Assembly (NCBI GenBank): GCA_964059195.1
Contig: CAXKWD010000002.1
Coordinates: 150,491,042 to 150,555,041 of the forward strand
Origin: Ectobius pallidus
Taxonomy: Eukaryota; Arthropoda; Insecta; Blattodea; Ectobiidae
Direction of reading: 5' to 3'
DNA: 64,000 bases
A program made the position numbers and the translations under genes. Below the pieces are notes generated by a model. That model saw only the letters and a list, made by a program, of their open reading frames with translations, did not search any database and was not told the origin of the DNA. Shown one piece after another: positions 41,172 through 51,999 of the stretch (position 1 is the first letter of the stretch; the number at the start of each line of letters is the position of its first letter).

Positions 41172-42285
41172 TGTGACAAAGCCCAGAAAAGACTCGTCTA
41201 GAAACTGATAGAAAGAGGAGTCACCCAGAAAGAACCAGAACAATGGAGTCTAGAAAGATCACGCTCCCTAGTGGACGGGCGGCAGACGAGCGCCAGTGGG
41301 CGTGACAGCAGCACGGCTATTGGACCACGCTTCGTGGGGGAAGGCCTGTAGGGAGGAGCTCGCGCTAACGGGTGTGCCCGCGCAGCGCAGCGCGCATTCC
41401 AGATTCCGCGCGGGCGGAACTTTCGAGACGACGGCTCTGGAATATTCGTCGAGACTATATAAGGAGTGCGAGCCGAGCCGACGCAGTCAGTGAAGGTTCA
41501 GAGTCACAGTAACAGTCCGTGAAGAGTCAGTAAATCCGAGGAGAGAGAGTTCGTGAGTAGCAACGGCCAGTCAGTCAGAAAGTCGGAGTAGAGAGAGACA
41601 GTCAATGAGTCAGAGTATCAGAGGAGAGAGAGCTCGTGAGTAGCAGAGAGTCAGTCAGAGACAGCAACGAGGAGTGACGAGCCAGTCAATGGGAGAACAG
41701 TCAGTCCGTAACAGTCAGTAACAGCGGGAGAGAGTCAGCATCGGAGTGTGAACTGGACGGAGAGCACTGATCAGCGCGACCTCAAGTAAGGGTGACTTGA
41801 GGGGCTGAGGACCTGGACGGAGGGAACCGATCAGCGCAGCTGAGGACTTGGGAAGCTGAGGAGCCGGTGACCGTAGAGACTAGTGTGACCGGAGGGACCC
41901 GCGAGCGGAAGACCTAGTCAACGGGGAACTAGTGACCGGAGAGAAGGGTGAACGGAAGAGCTGGTGAACTGATCTGGGCTGAGGCAGTGGCATCCCGGGG
42001 AACTCTGCGCGACGGGTGGATCGTACAGCGGCAGCGAGGACTGTGGAGTTGACCGGCGCGACGTGGAATTGTCTCGACTGGGAGTCCGCACAGTGTGTGC
42101 GAACGGAACAGTGCTGTAATTAGGACTGAGCACAGTGAGAGTGAGCACTGAACAGGACAGTGAACTGGCGAGTAGTCTGGAGTCTTCTGGCTGTATTGAC
42201 AATTGTTGTGGGAAATAAAGAAACCTCCATCCTTCAATTATAAACTCGGTGTTCTGATTTTGAACCCCGACGAGCCCTTGTTACA
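41172..42285 (+). mobile_element. Solo LTR (probably Gypsy-type)
   Basis: 1,114 bp starting TGTGACAAAGCCC and ending CCCTTGTTACA, with TG...CA edges and ATAT on both sides (41168-41171, 42286-42289). It is markedly GC-rich. A TATA box (CTATATAAGG, about 41455) is followed by a CAGTCAGTGAAGG start-like region. AATAAAG lies near 42214, 70 bp from the 3' edge. The middle is a degenerate array of AGTCAGT-like and GGACGGAG-like phrases. No internal gag/pol flanks it, so it is a recombination remnant. The superfamily is inferred from the 4-bp duplication only. Confidence 0.7.
41454..41464 (+). promoter_or_regulatory. TATA box of the solo LTR
   Basis: ACTATATAAGG at about 41454-41464, with a CAGT start candidate about 25 bp downstream. 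Confidence 0.6.
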
Positions 42286-42320
42286 ATATTATTGTGACTC
42301 AAAATATATATAATAATCAG

Positions 42321-42459
42321 TTCACTAAGCACACTGGTTATTATGATCAATTAATTACATTTTTTAAAAATATAGTCTTAATAAAATGAAGTCCTTATTT
42401 GAGTTATGCGTCGCATTCCACTATGCGTGTATTTTATATGAGCACTACTTTAGTTTGAT
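42321..42459 (+). repeat. Left arm of a 139-bp inverted repeat around LINE-4
   Basis: Begins TTCACTAAGCACACTGGTT and ends TACTTTAGTTTGAT. It is the near inverse of 46571-46708 with roughly one difference per ten bases. Confidence 0.85.
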
Positions 42460-42774
42460 AATAGTGATGTTCTTTTGTTAGCTTCTTGATTTAGCACTTA
42501 GTCTCTCAACAAGTAACAACATGTCATCATAAAGATCTCCGTAATTGATCTGACTGAAGATGATGTTTTAAACATCGAAATGAATCTCTAATTAATCATC
42601 ATAGCAGCTAAAGGTTGAAGAGGAAAAGAAATTGCAACACCTTACTACATATAGAACCACAAGAACAGTTTCTACTCAAGAAGCCAACAAGAGAACAACA
42701 TCACTATTATCATCAAGTTGAAGAGTGAGGACGTGTTTCTAAGCTCTCTGCCTCGTTCTACAATTTCGCTCTGG

Positions 42775-43646
42775 ATGACAGGGGAAAGTGTACCGGATAC
42801 TAGTGCGGGAAGGTCCTGCAAGCGTTGTAAATCTAAAGTATCAAATGGTTATAAATGCAGTAACTGTAATAATGTTTTTCATTCAAGATGTGCGAATTTA
42901 ACCAGTAATCTGATAATTGTGGATGAAGAGACAGTGAAATGCTGCGAAGAGGTTAGTGAACGTATTAATACTGATGACGCTGATTTGTGTGAAGCTTTGA
43001 AACAATATGTGGACAGCAATAACAAGATTGATAATAAATTAATTAATTATATCTTAAATCAGAAAGATCACATTATTTGTGAACTCAAAGAAAAAGTTAA
43101 TATTTTAAATAGGCATGTTGAACTATTAACAACAGTTAACCTGAAACTTGAGAAGGACTTAAGTCATGCAAACGTGACTAAAGACCATCAGCAAGGTTTT
43201 ATGTAAGAAATGACAAAATTCTAGAGGATAAACAAATTACGAATCAGAGTGACAGTACTGAATTAACTCAAGACGGTCAAACCGAACTTTGGACGGATGT
43301 AGTGCGTAAGAAGAGGCAGACAATAGTGGGTACGAGTACTGGTAATGTAAACAGTTCGGTTAAGATATCAGGTGTTCCCAAATTAGTCCCGTTACATTTC
43401 TACAGACTGGCACCGGAAACCAAGCTGGAATCTGTGTTAGAGTATATAAAATCGCATTTTCCTGAGGCTGTGGGGACCAAGTTGACTTCGAGACACCCCG
43501 ACGAGTATACGTCTTTTAAAATTAGCTTCAAGGAAGAGCATCTTCAGGCAGCTTTATACCCCAGTATATGGCCAGAAAACGCTTGTGTTAGACTTTTTTT
43601 CAGACAAGCAGGAGGATCAATACAGGTTAAAGACATTACAGGCTAG
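42775..43646 (+). pseudogene. LINE-4 ORF1, frameshifted
   Basis: The ATG at 42775 opens a frame with a PHD/RING-like finger (CKRCKSKVSNGYKCSNCNNV, then FHSRCANL). A coiled-coil-like Lys/Glu/Leu stretch follows, to a stop at 43206. The rest continues in another frame from about 43200 to 43646. It includes VPLHFYRLAPETKLESVLEY and TSRHPDEYTSFKISFKEEHL, the C-terminal domain common to finger-containing LINE ORF1 proteins. One frameshift near 43200 separates the halves. The protein would bind LINE RNA. Confidence 0.7.
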
Positions 43647-44679
43647 TACCCTGCCTTCAGATAGGCCCAAAGGAATTAAAGCTTTATGCCTAAATGTGCA
43701 ATCTATCTTGAAAAAAGCCAACGAACTTGATATCTTTTTAAACTGTGGTGAATATATAGCGTTCTGTGTCAATGAACATTGGCTAAATAATATAATTACT
43801 TTCTAGCTAAATTTACCAGTTATATTTGTGCATCTATATTTTACAGAACCAGTGTGAAAAATGGGGGTGTAGCCATATACTTACAATCTGAAATCAAATT
43901 CAAAGAACTGAATGTGAATAGATTTTGTATTGAAGAAACCTTTGAAGTGGTTGCTGTGACCTCGATCGATTTCAATATAATCTTGGTATCTACATATAGG
44001 TCACCTAGTGGAGATTTAAATATGTTTTTTAATAATTTGGATAAATTATCTTTTTAAACATTCTAAACTTACAAATGATACAAATGATATTGACATAAAT
44101 GTGAATTCAGATATTTCAGCAAAGTTTTTAAATATTTTGAGAACAGCGAATTGTTACTGTAGCAATTTTGCACCAACTAGAGGAAAATCTTGTTTAGACA
44201 ATGCTATAAGTAATCTTCAAAAACATAAAATTCGTACAGAGGTGGTACCAGTCCCTTTCTCAGATCACGAGGGTTTAGAAATAACCTTTTTCTTGAAAAA
44301 TGATATTGAGAAAGGAGGAACAAAGTGCACAGTCAACAGACGTAGTTTTAGTGAGTACAATGTGTTAAATTTTAAAATATTTTTGCATAATTGGGACTGG
44401 AGTCAACTCTATACAGATCAAGAGAATGTTTGTAACTTTGATAATTTTATGAATGTTTATAAATATGGTTTTGATAAGTGTTTCCCCGTAAAAACGTTTA
44501 TCGTGGGAAAGGGTTATGTCAACAGGAAACCCAAGCTGGGATGGTATACTGAGGAAATAAAATCACATAAAGAGCATCTTATGCGTTTGCATAGTTATAT
44601 TAAGTGGGCTTTGTGGTATGGTATGGATGTCAAGAATCTTAAAGAGATGCTAAAAAATACTAAAAGTATAATCACATGA
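43585..44679 (+). pseudogene. LINE-4 endonuclease region, multiply broken
   Basis: Pieces in three frames: KALCLNVQSILKKANELDIF (43680 onward), with FCVNEHWL where the catalytic Glu block stands. Then NGGVAIYL and VSTYRSPSG (43854-44057), and FAPTRGKSCLDN and PFSDHEGLEI (44101-44679). The order is that of an EEP endonuclease. A Phe-stop near 43806 and a deletion near 44060-44100 removed the central block. Confidence 0.7.
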
Positions 44680-46442
44680 TAAAACAAGCGAAGAAGCAGT
44701 ACAATGAGAATGTAATTAACGCCGCTCCAAACAAATGTAAAGCTGCCTGGCAAATCATAAATAATGCAAGAAGGGATTGCAGTGATAAGAATGCTCATGA
44801 CTTGAATCCTGAGGATATGAACCACTATTTTGTAAGCTCGGTACAAAATATACGTGACTCGGTAGGGGTCTGTAGCAATCAGGCTATGTTATTTTTGGAT
44901 AAGATGAATAATTCACATAGGGACTTTAGATGGAATCTCATGTCTACTGCCGATATACTTAAAATGATTAGGGGGTTCAAGAATTTCAAATGTAAGGACA
45001 TTTATGAGAACAGTGTCGACATACTTAAGTATGTAATTGAAGATATTATTGACCCAGTCACGCAATGCATTAATCAATGTCTGGTTAGAGGGATTTTCCC
45101 TCAATCTTTTAAGTTTTCTAAAATAGTGCCGATATTTAAAAAAGGTGATCCGTCATTAAGTGAGAACTATCGACCAGTATCTATCTTGCCAATATTTTCC
45201 AAAATTCTTGAAAAAGTAATGTATTCTCAACTGTTTGAATTCTGTGAAAGTAATGACATCTTTAGTAATGAGCAGTTCGGGTTTAGGAGGGGAAGATCTA
45301 CTACTGATGCAGTACAGAAGTTAATTTCACATGTTATTTTAGGATTGGACTCACATGTTAATACAATGACCGCACTTTGCGATCTATCCAAGGCGTTCGA
45401 TTGTATGTCACACGATTTGATTATGTCCAAACTAAATTAATATGGCATTAGTAACAAGAAACTAGATTTATTCAAATCTTTTTTGTCAAATAGATTTCAG
45501 GCCGTGTGCGTGCAAGGAAAATATTCAGATTTTGCTCAACTTGAATGTGGGGTCCCGCAAGGATCAGTACTCGGACCACTGTTGTTTTTAATCATGATTA
45601 ATGATCTTCCTTCTAATTTAAAATGCAACTCTATTTTATTTGCTGATGATACTTCATTATTCGCGTCAAACAAGAATATTGAGGAATTAATAATTAATAT
45701 GTCTCATTCATTTAGTGAGGCATCTAACTAGTTCCAAGCAAACGGTTTTAAACTAAACAATGACAAAACTCAAAATATTGTATTTAGATTAACAAACTCT
45801 TGTCCTAAAGGTATGGAACAATCAGTTAAATTCTTAGGCATTATTCTGGATTATAAGTTATCCTGGAAATATCATATTGATGCAGTTTGTGTACGCCTCT
45901 CAAGGGTAATATATCTACTGTGCAATCTAAAGAGTCAAGTATCTAAAGTATTTTTAAAATGTTCTTACTTCGCCTTCTTTTACAGTGTATTAAGATACGA
46001 CATTCAGATTTGGGGCAACGGTAGCAGCATTCATAATGTTCTGGTACTACAGAAGAAAGCGGTTAGAATATTATCTGGAGCAAAATATGATGACCATTGT
46101 AGGCCTTTATTTAGAAAAGAAAGAATTTTAACAGTAATTAATATGTATATATTTTAAACTCTTATTATGATTAAGTTAAACCCGGCCGAGTATGGTTATA
46201 TATCAGAGAAGCACCACTACTCTACGAGATTTAATTATTTTCTTGAGGTGCCTCAGGTGAGACTTGCCAAATCGAAAAACTGGTGTAAAAATTTAGGAGT
46301 CTCCATGTTTAATAAGTTGCCCCAAGTGGCTCACAATGTACATTTTAAGCAATTCAAGTTTCATTTACATCGTTGGCTGCTTGACAACCCATTTTATGGT
46401 GTGCAAGAGTTTTCTGAGGCTCAAATCAATGTAACTTTCTAG
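44676..46442 (+). pseudogene. LINE-4 reverse transcriptase with in-frame stops
   Basis: One frame runs from 44676 to 46442, broken by stops at 45438-45440, 45729-45731 and near 46155. It has KIVPIFKKGDPSLSENYRPV, NEQFGFRRGRSTTDA, LCDLSKAFDCMSHDLI, GVPQGSVLGPLLFL and the catalytic FADDTSLF. The thumb and a C-terminal tail without RNase H follow (FLGIILDYKLSWKYHID; RPLFRKERILTV). The motifs are well kept, so the stops are recent relative to the endonuclease damage or the copy is only moderately old. Confidence 0.82.
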
Positions 46443-46570
46443 TCTGGGTTTCCTGATTTTTTGTTTTACCTATTTCTGTATTGTATTCATTTATTTACTT
46501 GACGATGTCTATAGCAGCACAGTGTTGCTAACGACTAATTAGAAAACTAAATTAAATTAAATTAAATTAA

Positions 46571-46708
46571 ATCAAACTAAAGTACTGCTCATATACAATA
46601 CACGCATAGTGAAATGCGATGCATAACTCAAATAAGGACTTCATTTTATTAAGACTGTATTTACAAAAATTTTAATTAATTGACCATAAAACCAGTGTGC
46701 TTAGTGAA
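46571..46708 (-). repeat. Right arm of the inverted repeat around LINE-4
   Basis: ATCAAACTAAAGTACTGCTC to GTGTGCTTAGTGAA, inverse of 42321-42459. It starts exactly where the LINE tail ends. Confidence 0.85.
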
Positions 46709-48270
46709 GGGTCAATCCATATTAAATCAACCAATGGTTGTTGCTGACATTTTTTATTAGGTAGATTTCGAAGAAAAATTACCTATTGCAATGGATACCA
46801 TGTCATGATTTTCGAAAAATTCTTTCATATCTTTACGTTTCATACCTCCCTAAGTACGAAACCACCGCCCGTCCAAAAATTTTTTTTGTGATATTTATAT
46901 ATATATATATATATAAATATTTATATCTGTACACGATAGCGGCCGTAATTTTGAAGATATTTGAACCAAATTTTATTATGTTATTTCTAGGCCCAATAGC
47001 TCGAACAAGTTCGTTAATGAGCAAAATTGGCCCAAGGGGGTGGTCGGGGGAGGGGGTTGAAATTTTTAAAAATGTATATCTCGGCCCCTATGAAGTATAG
47101 AGGGAAACTTTGTTTGAATAAATTAGAGTACTCCCTATGGAGTTCACAGTGACACCAACGATTCGGGGGTTCGAGTGAGGGTGGGGGTGGGGGGATGAAA
47201 ATTCGAAACTTTTGAAACCACGTCTTGTGGGGTATCGTTGAAAAGCTCTTGATGAGTACTCTACAAATCAATAACTAGTTTCTTGATAGCTCTCATATGA
47301 CGCGAGATTTTAATGTTTTAAAATAATAACACTTAAAAGAATTATTATAATATAATTTTGTCTTGTTTAGCGGCTTTGCTAATTTTATTCATTGCTGATC
47401 TTGCGCACGGCCTCCCAGAATATTATATCTTATTCTTGTTGTCAAAACAAATGATTGTAGTCTCTTCCTCTTTACCGAATTCAGTTCTTATTACTGCGGG
47501 TTTGCCATGCCAAGGCTAAAAAAGAAGAGTGCTACGCAGTGATAATAAATTAAACCAAAAGCACTTTGAAATCTACCTCAGCCTGTAGGCCTCCCTAAAG
47601 GGAATTTTTTTATTTTCAAGCATATATTTTCTGTTTCTATGTGTATCTGGGAGTACAAAACAATTTTTTTCACATTTTTATCATTAACGCTTGGGCAACT
47701 AGTGGCCATTTTGCTTAGATGGAACTGGCATTTTCGGCATTTTCAAAGGTTAACGGTAAGTTAAATAACTATTTTATTTATGAAGATATCAACTTGAAGT
47801 TAAAACCCTCTTAATCTACAAGAAACAGTCTACAATTCATGTTATGACCAAAAATTTGTTAGGTCTTAAGGAAATAATCTAAAACTTTATTAGAAAATGC
47901 AGTTTCGATTAGAAAAAATTAACAACTTTATAAAACTTTCTTTCATAGAAGGGATGAAAACATATGTTCAATATTTTCCCCCACAAAGATATAGTAGATC
48001 ACTAGATGCTAGTAAAATTTGAGATCATTTATATAAATCCTTTAGGTTTTATGAGTCTTCAAATATCAAGATTTTGCAAAATTGTTTATTTTCAAATTAA
48101 AATGTCTTAAATGGGACTGAACAGAAAAATCTGAAATTTTCTCAAAAATTCTTCCAGTGCCTAGTAATCAACATGTAAAATTTCATCACTGTGTTCTGAC
48201 CAGAAATATTTTATTTTTAATAAAGAAGATGCTAAAAAATAACACTGCCAAATGAGCGAATAACAGTGTT
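46709..48270. other. Non-coding stretch with weak repeat signs
   Basis: GGTAGATTTCGAAG near 46760 and its imperfect inverse near 47565 could end a repeat of about 0.8 kb, but no target duplication supports it. A (TA)n run is at 46899-46914. ORFs here are short and lack domains. Confidence 0.35.
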
Positions 48271-48276
48271 AAAATC

Positions 48277-48540
48277 AGTGATGGGAAAATTACAAAAAAT
48301 AGTAATTGGGCTGAATTACAATTACTTGAGGAACATTTTACTTAATTACAATCACAAATTACTTTATGAAAAAGTAATCAGTAAAATTACAATTACAATT
48401 ACAATTACTTTACAAAATGGCAGTACCTAAAAATTCCTTCATTTTGGGGGGCATAAAAAAGTAATCAGTAAAATTACAATTACAATTCCTTTACAAAATG
48501 GTAGTACCTATGTTTTTTTCCCCTTTTGGGGGGGGGGGGG
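48277..48540 (+). repeat. hAT-like terminus with a tandem TAATT-rich unit
   Basis: CAGTGATGGGAAAATTAC near 48277 looks like a hAT end. The unit AAAAAGTAATCAGTAAAATT plus about 35 further bases occurs twice (about 48377-48430 and 48459-48510). A G11 run follows at 48530. No opposite terminus was found. Confidence 0.45.
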
Positions 48541-49263
48541 CGCAAGGCTATAAACTATCGGGCCATTCAGTGGTAAAGCAGCTTGGGACATTACCAGGTC
48601 TCAAATTATTAATGAACAACAACTACAAAAAATCAACACCAATATTTCCAGACACATTGAGAAACCTTTGTTAATATTACCTCTAATTTGGATATTAGTT
48701 GCAAAAGCAGTAATGATGACGACAGCCTATAGGAATTGAGAATGAGAAGCAAGTTTAAAAATACGGTATACTTAATTAAGAAATGTTCTTACTGAAACAT
48801 TTAACTGAAAGTCATAAATGGGAAGAAATAGATATTTATTTATTTTCCCACGGCTTACAATATTATGCATAATCTTTAAACATCAAATAATGAAGATATA
48901 CATAGTTATTCCAATGCCATTTTAAAAACGTCTGATGTTATTGCACCGTTCTGTCTGCGCATGATGCTTTCCGTTCTTTTTTAAACCGAATCTGTAAATC
49001 GCTTCAGCTTCACTGGTGAACATGACAGTTCATGTAGCAAAACCCATAAAGTGGCATTTACAATAGTGAAACCCCCTGCAACACGCGGTGTAATAGTGCA
49101 GTATCGCAATAGATTAGATTTGATTAAAATTAGAAAAAGACAATACCGGGATCCAGAATCCTACTATCAGAATAAGTGAAGGTCACCTTGTTGTAAATCA
49201 CTGGTCCTCATACAGCATACATGAATTTCCAATGCCAGAAGCAGTATTTTCAGCAGAGCCTCT
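48541..49263. other. Non-coding stretch, nothing recognised
   Basis: AT-rich, without supported ORF or repeat. Confidence 0.4.
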
Positions 49264-49271
49264 AATGCTTG

Positions 49272-49459
49272 CAGTGGCGGACGCAGGGGGAATAGGGTGA
49301 TATATCCACCCCCACCCCCGAAATTTGAAAAAAAAGCTATATATTCACTCTAAACGGTCAGTTTTATAAACTTATTGTATATGTAAGTTAGTTTTTTTTA
49401 GTATTCTTTATACCTAATCAAATTCCCCCCCCCCCGAAAAAATTCTGCGTCCGCGATTG
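49272..49459. mobile_element. hAT-type MITE (CAGTGGCGGACGCAG termini)
   Basis: 188 bp. Left end CAGTGGCGGACGCAG; right end CTGCGTCCGCGATTG. The 8-bp flanks AATGCTTG (49264-49271) and AATGCTCG (49460-49467) differ at one base. A C11 run precedes the right end. Confidence 0.75.
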
Positions 49460-49467
49460 AATGCTCG

Positions 49468-50040
49468 GTAATTAACTTTGAAGTTGAGGTTAGTTTGAGT
49501 TTAGTTTTATAGTGTGGAACACGTAACCTTCTTTTCAAAGAAAGGGATATAAATACATTTTATAGGCTGAGAACAGCAATTTTAATTTCTTGAATACGTC
49601 TTGAAATATATGGAAGCCATACAGAAATCTAATTAAATGTAGTATCGCTCCCCATAAATTGATCTGGCTGTGGTCGCCATTGAAAAAAAAAACAACAACA
49701 AAAAAACACACACAAAATACATTCGACTTCCGCTCATCTCAGCTGATGTCGCGTTCCCACGTTTTTCCACAGAAATTCTGACTTGCCATGTCGAATGTCG
49801 CGTCGCTGCTTAAATCGCTACAGTTTCGCTGCAGCAAACTAAAGTGTAAAGAATGACCAGCTGATAGTACATGCACCAAAACCCGTAAAGCCAGATCTGA
49901 CATCGCTTCACCACCGCTGCAGCGACCATACAGCGATGCTGGAACAGCTGTAGTAGTCATGTATTGGGGACGACCCCTAAGGTGGCTTACTGAATGCAAC
50001 CCGCAATACAGGGGCAGACCCCGCAATACAGGATGCGGTG
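49468..50040. other. Non-coding, probable DNA-transposon debris
   Basis: TCGCTGCTTAAATCGCTACAG and related CGCTGCAGCGA phrases (49800-49940) look like transposon ends containing the phrase GATGTCGCGTTCCCACG; class unknown. The minus ORF across this region is incidental. Confidence 0.3.
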
Positions 50041-50041
50041 C

Positions 50042-50099
50042 GGTGGCTTAGTGGTGGCCGCGTAGGGGAAGGTGGCTTAGTGGTGGCCGCGTAGGGGAA
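50042..50099 (+). repeat. 29-bp tandem duplication
   Basis: Two exact copies of a unit beginning GGTGGCTTAGTGGTGGCCGC. Confidence 0.85.
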
Positions 50100-50178
50100 G
50101 GTGGGGTCCTCAACTACCGGCCCCCCAAGCAATAGCACCAACTTAATCCTGTTTTCATGTATGGATTTTATTTTATTT

Positions 50179-50570
50179 GGTCATTTCCAAGATGTCTAGC
50201 ATTAGGTTATTTCTCACTGCCCTTTGGCCACCTGGGTGCATGCATCCTTAATGATCATAGCTCTGGATGCATGCGCCAAGTGTTTAACTAAAGGTTCGCT
50301 ATTGTGATATTGGTAATTATTTGTAATATTTGCATGGGTCCAGACGGGATGCAGCCACGCGTACGAGAATAACCCAGCTTACCGCGGCTTGCACGCCAAC
50401 AAGTCGTCACATGTTCAAACACATCTCTGCCACTCATGGTCATTTCCGAGATGTCAGGCATAGCCCTTTGGTCACCTGGGTGCATGCATCTTTAATGATC
50501 ATAGCTCTTAAGACCATCTGGATGCATGCGCCACAACAACCCAAGTCGGCTCGTTATTGGGATTGATATT
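50179..50570 (+). repeat. Imperfect direct duplication with ATGCATGC palindromes
   Basis: About 130 bp near 50179-50290 recurs near 50439-50545. Shared phrases are GGTCATTTCC(A/G)AGATGTC, CACCTGGGTGCATGCATC, TTAATGATCATAGCTCT and GGATGCATGCGCCA. Function unknown. A perfect B-box-like GGTTCGAATCC follows at about 50585 without a tRNA fold. Confidence 0.7.
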
Positions 50571-50599
50571 TTATCCACACCCCAGGTTCGAATCCTGCA

Positions 50600-50989
50600 T
50601 CTGGTATGTATTTTAAATAATAATATTTTCCCACTTCATGTCTGGCCGTCAAGGTCATCATCGTCAAGCAGTGGAAGGATAAGCCTCGCTACTTAGGCTA
50701 GCAGGCGTCGGTGGAGAATACGATCGATACAGATGAAATGGTTGAAAGCCGAAATACGTGTCCATGTTTTGTTATCAGACAATGTGAAAGATGGTGAAGC
50801 TGTGTATGGGTTTCCAGAGTATGCTGTGAGATACGCGTTGGCCAGGGGTAAGTGGTAATGTTCTGCATGTGTTGGTGGCATACCCCCCACCTGTTAAGTC
50901 AAAACATTATTAGCGCAAGAATTCGCAAGCGTAAATGTTGCAGCTGGTGGTTACTTGTGCGAATCTTAGCGTGTGGCAAACTGATTCCT
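50600..50989. other. Mostly non-coding; one possible exon-like stretch
   Basis: About 50700-50851 has a frame open up to a GGG|GTAAGT donor, but no convincing acceptor or recognisable protein. I leave it unannotated as a gene. Confidence 0.25.
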
Positions 50990-50997
50990 TATATAAA
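50990..50997 (+). promoter_or_regulatory. TATA box for the 51043 gene
   Basis: TATATAAA 46 bp upstream of the candidate ATG at 51043, leaving room for a short 5' UTR. Confidence 0.45.
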
Positions 50998-51042
50998 GCA
51001 GATTTAACCACGGATCGAGCTTATTTCTTGCCACTTAGCGCA

Positions 51043-51729
51043 ATGTCAAATATTACAGTATATAGTATATATTCTGGTGATGTGCGAAACCACCAACATC
51101 CAGAATTTTATTCTATTATTACCACTGCTGACCATCGCCGGGAAGAATTCGTCATCGTGCACCCCTGTGGCAGGGGTGACAAACAATTCCTTGACGACGA
51201 GGAGACGCACCCCTCCAGGCATCATATGGAGTCATGCAACGGAGATGTCCACATAACCGTATGCACGAACCCGGCTTCGCCGCCAGGCGTGGAGGCCTGG
51301 GGGCAGAAATGCAACAGGGATTGCGGCGTTTTCGCCGAGCAGTTTCGTAAGGTATGTACTTCATTTTTATTATAGTCAGCGATTTATAAAAAATTGTGTG
51401 AAATTTCTAATTTGCTTACATAGTCAATCACAAAGATTTATTTCCATCACCATACATTTAAATTTTAATCGATTTCATCCCACGTTATTGTGAATTATAA
51501 CATTCGTGTGAAATTCGTATAGTCATACATGTTCAATCACAAAGATTTATTCCATCACCATACAGTTAAATTTTATTCGATTTCATCCCACGTTATTCCA
51601 ATGAGAGTACATCATTCTTATACGTTTTCGTTTTTTCCTATGTTTCAGAATACAGAGGATCTATTCAGAGCGGCGAGGGTCCAGCAGTGGGTAAGGGAGA
51701 TCGATGATGCCATGACAATTGTAAATTAA
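51043..51729 (+). CDS. Candidate two-exon small gene, product unrecognised
   Basis: Exon 1 runs from an ATG at 51043 to 51351 (103 codons, phase 0) and ends at AAG|GTATGT. Exon 2 begins after TTTTTTCCTATGTTTCAG at 51649, stays in phase, and stops with TAA at 51727-51729, overlapping an AATAAATAAA poly(A) signal. The 129-residue product starts MSNITVYSIYSGDVRNHQHP. It is rich in His, Arg and acidic residues, and has five Cys in its second half (MESCNGDVHITVCTN, CNRDCGVF). The tail is EDLFRAARVQQWVREIDDAM. There is no signal peptide or membrane segment and no domain that I recognise. A second acceptor at 51901 would give another last exon. GC content is above the local background. Confidence 0.42.
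51424..51597 (+). repeat. 65-bp direct duplication inside the putative intron
   Basis: TCAATCACAAAGATTTAT through CATCCCACGTTATT at 51424-51489 recurs at 51533-51597 with about three differences. Confidence 0.88.
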
Positions 51730-51902
51730 TAAATAAATGTGTGATATATAAAGGGATACTGATGTAAAAATCATTTAAAAATCGAGCTCTTACATTTTTG
51801 TATGAATGTAAAAGTTCGGTTATAACCTTAACCAAAACCCTTATTCCCATAATTCCAACAATACGTCATAGACCACAAGCATGTTCTTTCTATTTTTTAC
51901 AG

Positions 51903-51998
51903 GAGGCTGTAAGGATTCTTCCACGTTGTGAGTTCATGCTGAATAAGTCATACCCCATTGAAATAAATGTAGTACAGATTGAAAAAAATAAATCTTAA
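51903..51998 (+). CDS. Possible alternative last exon of the 51043 gene
   Basis: The acceptor TTCTTTCTATTTTTTACAG is strong. The phase-0 reading gives EAVRILPRCEFMLNKSYPIE and about 12 more residues to a TAA, with AAAAATAAA next to the stop. It would replace the 26-residue tail from exon 2. It might instead be a separate gene's exon. Confidence 0.28.
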   Translation, partial: EAVRILPRCEFMLNKSYPIEINVVQIEKNKS

Positions 51999-51999
51999 A

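Larger units (their letters stand above)
42460..46570 (+). mobile_element. LINE-4: CR1/Jockey-type non-LTR retrotransposon, decayed
   Basis: ORF1 (zinc finger plus C-terminal domain), endonuclease and reverse transcriptase occur in order on the plus strand, and no RNase H follows. The element ends with a (TTAAA)n tail at about 46546-46570. Multiple frameshifts and stops make it inactive. The PHD-like finger in ORF1 and the short-repeat tail suggest a CR1- or Daphne-like clade. Confidence 0.8.

Noticed and set aside
41918..42237. Two overlapping minus-strand ORFs of 94 and 102 codons
   Set aside because: They result from the GC-rich low-complexity interior of the solo LTR.
46760..47578. Possible 0.8-kb TIR element (GGTAGATTTCGAAG ends)
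   Set aside because: Only about 13 bp match and no target-site duplication is visible.
49739..50026. 95-codon minus-strand ORF
   Set aside because: It crosses repeat-like DNA with CGCTGCAGCGA palindromes and has no domain.
50583..50620. tRNA gene suggested by GGTTCGAATCC
   Set aside because: The B-box phrase is perfect, but there is no matching A box, anticodon arm or acceptor stem.
50700..50851. Additional upstream exon of the 51043 gene
   Set aside because: The donor is good but there is no credible acceptor, and the downstream TATA and ATG explain the gene better.
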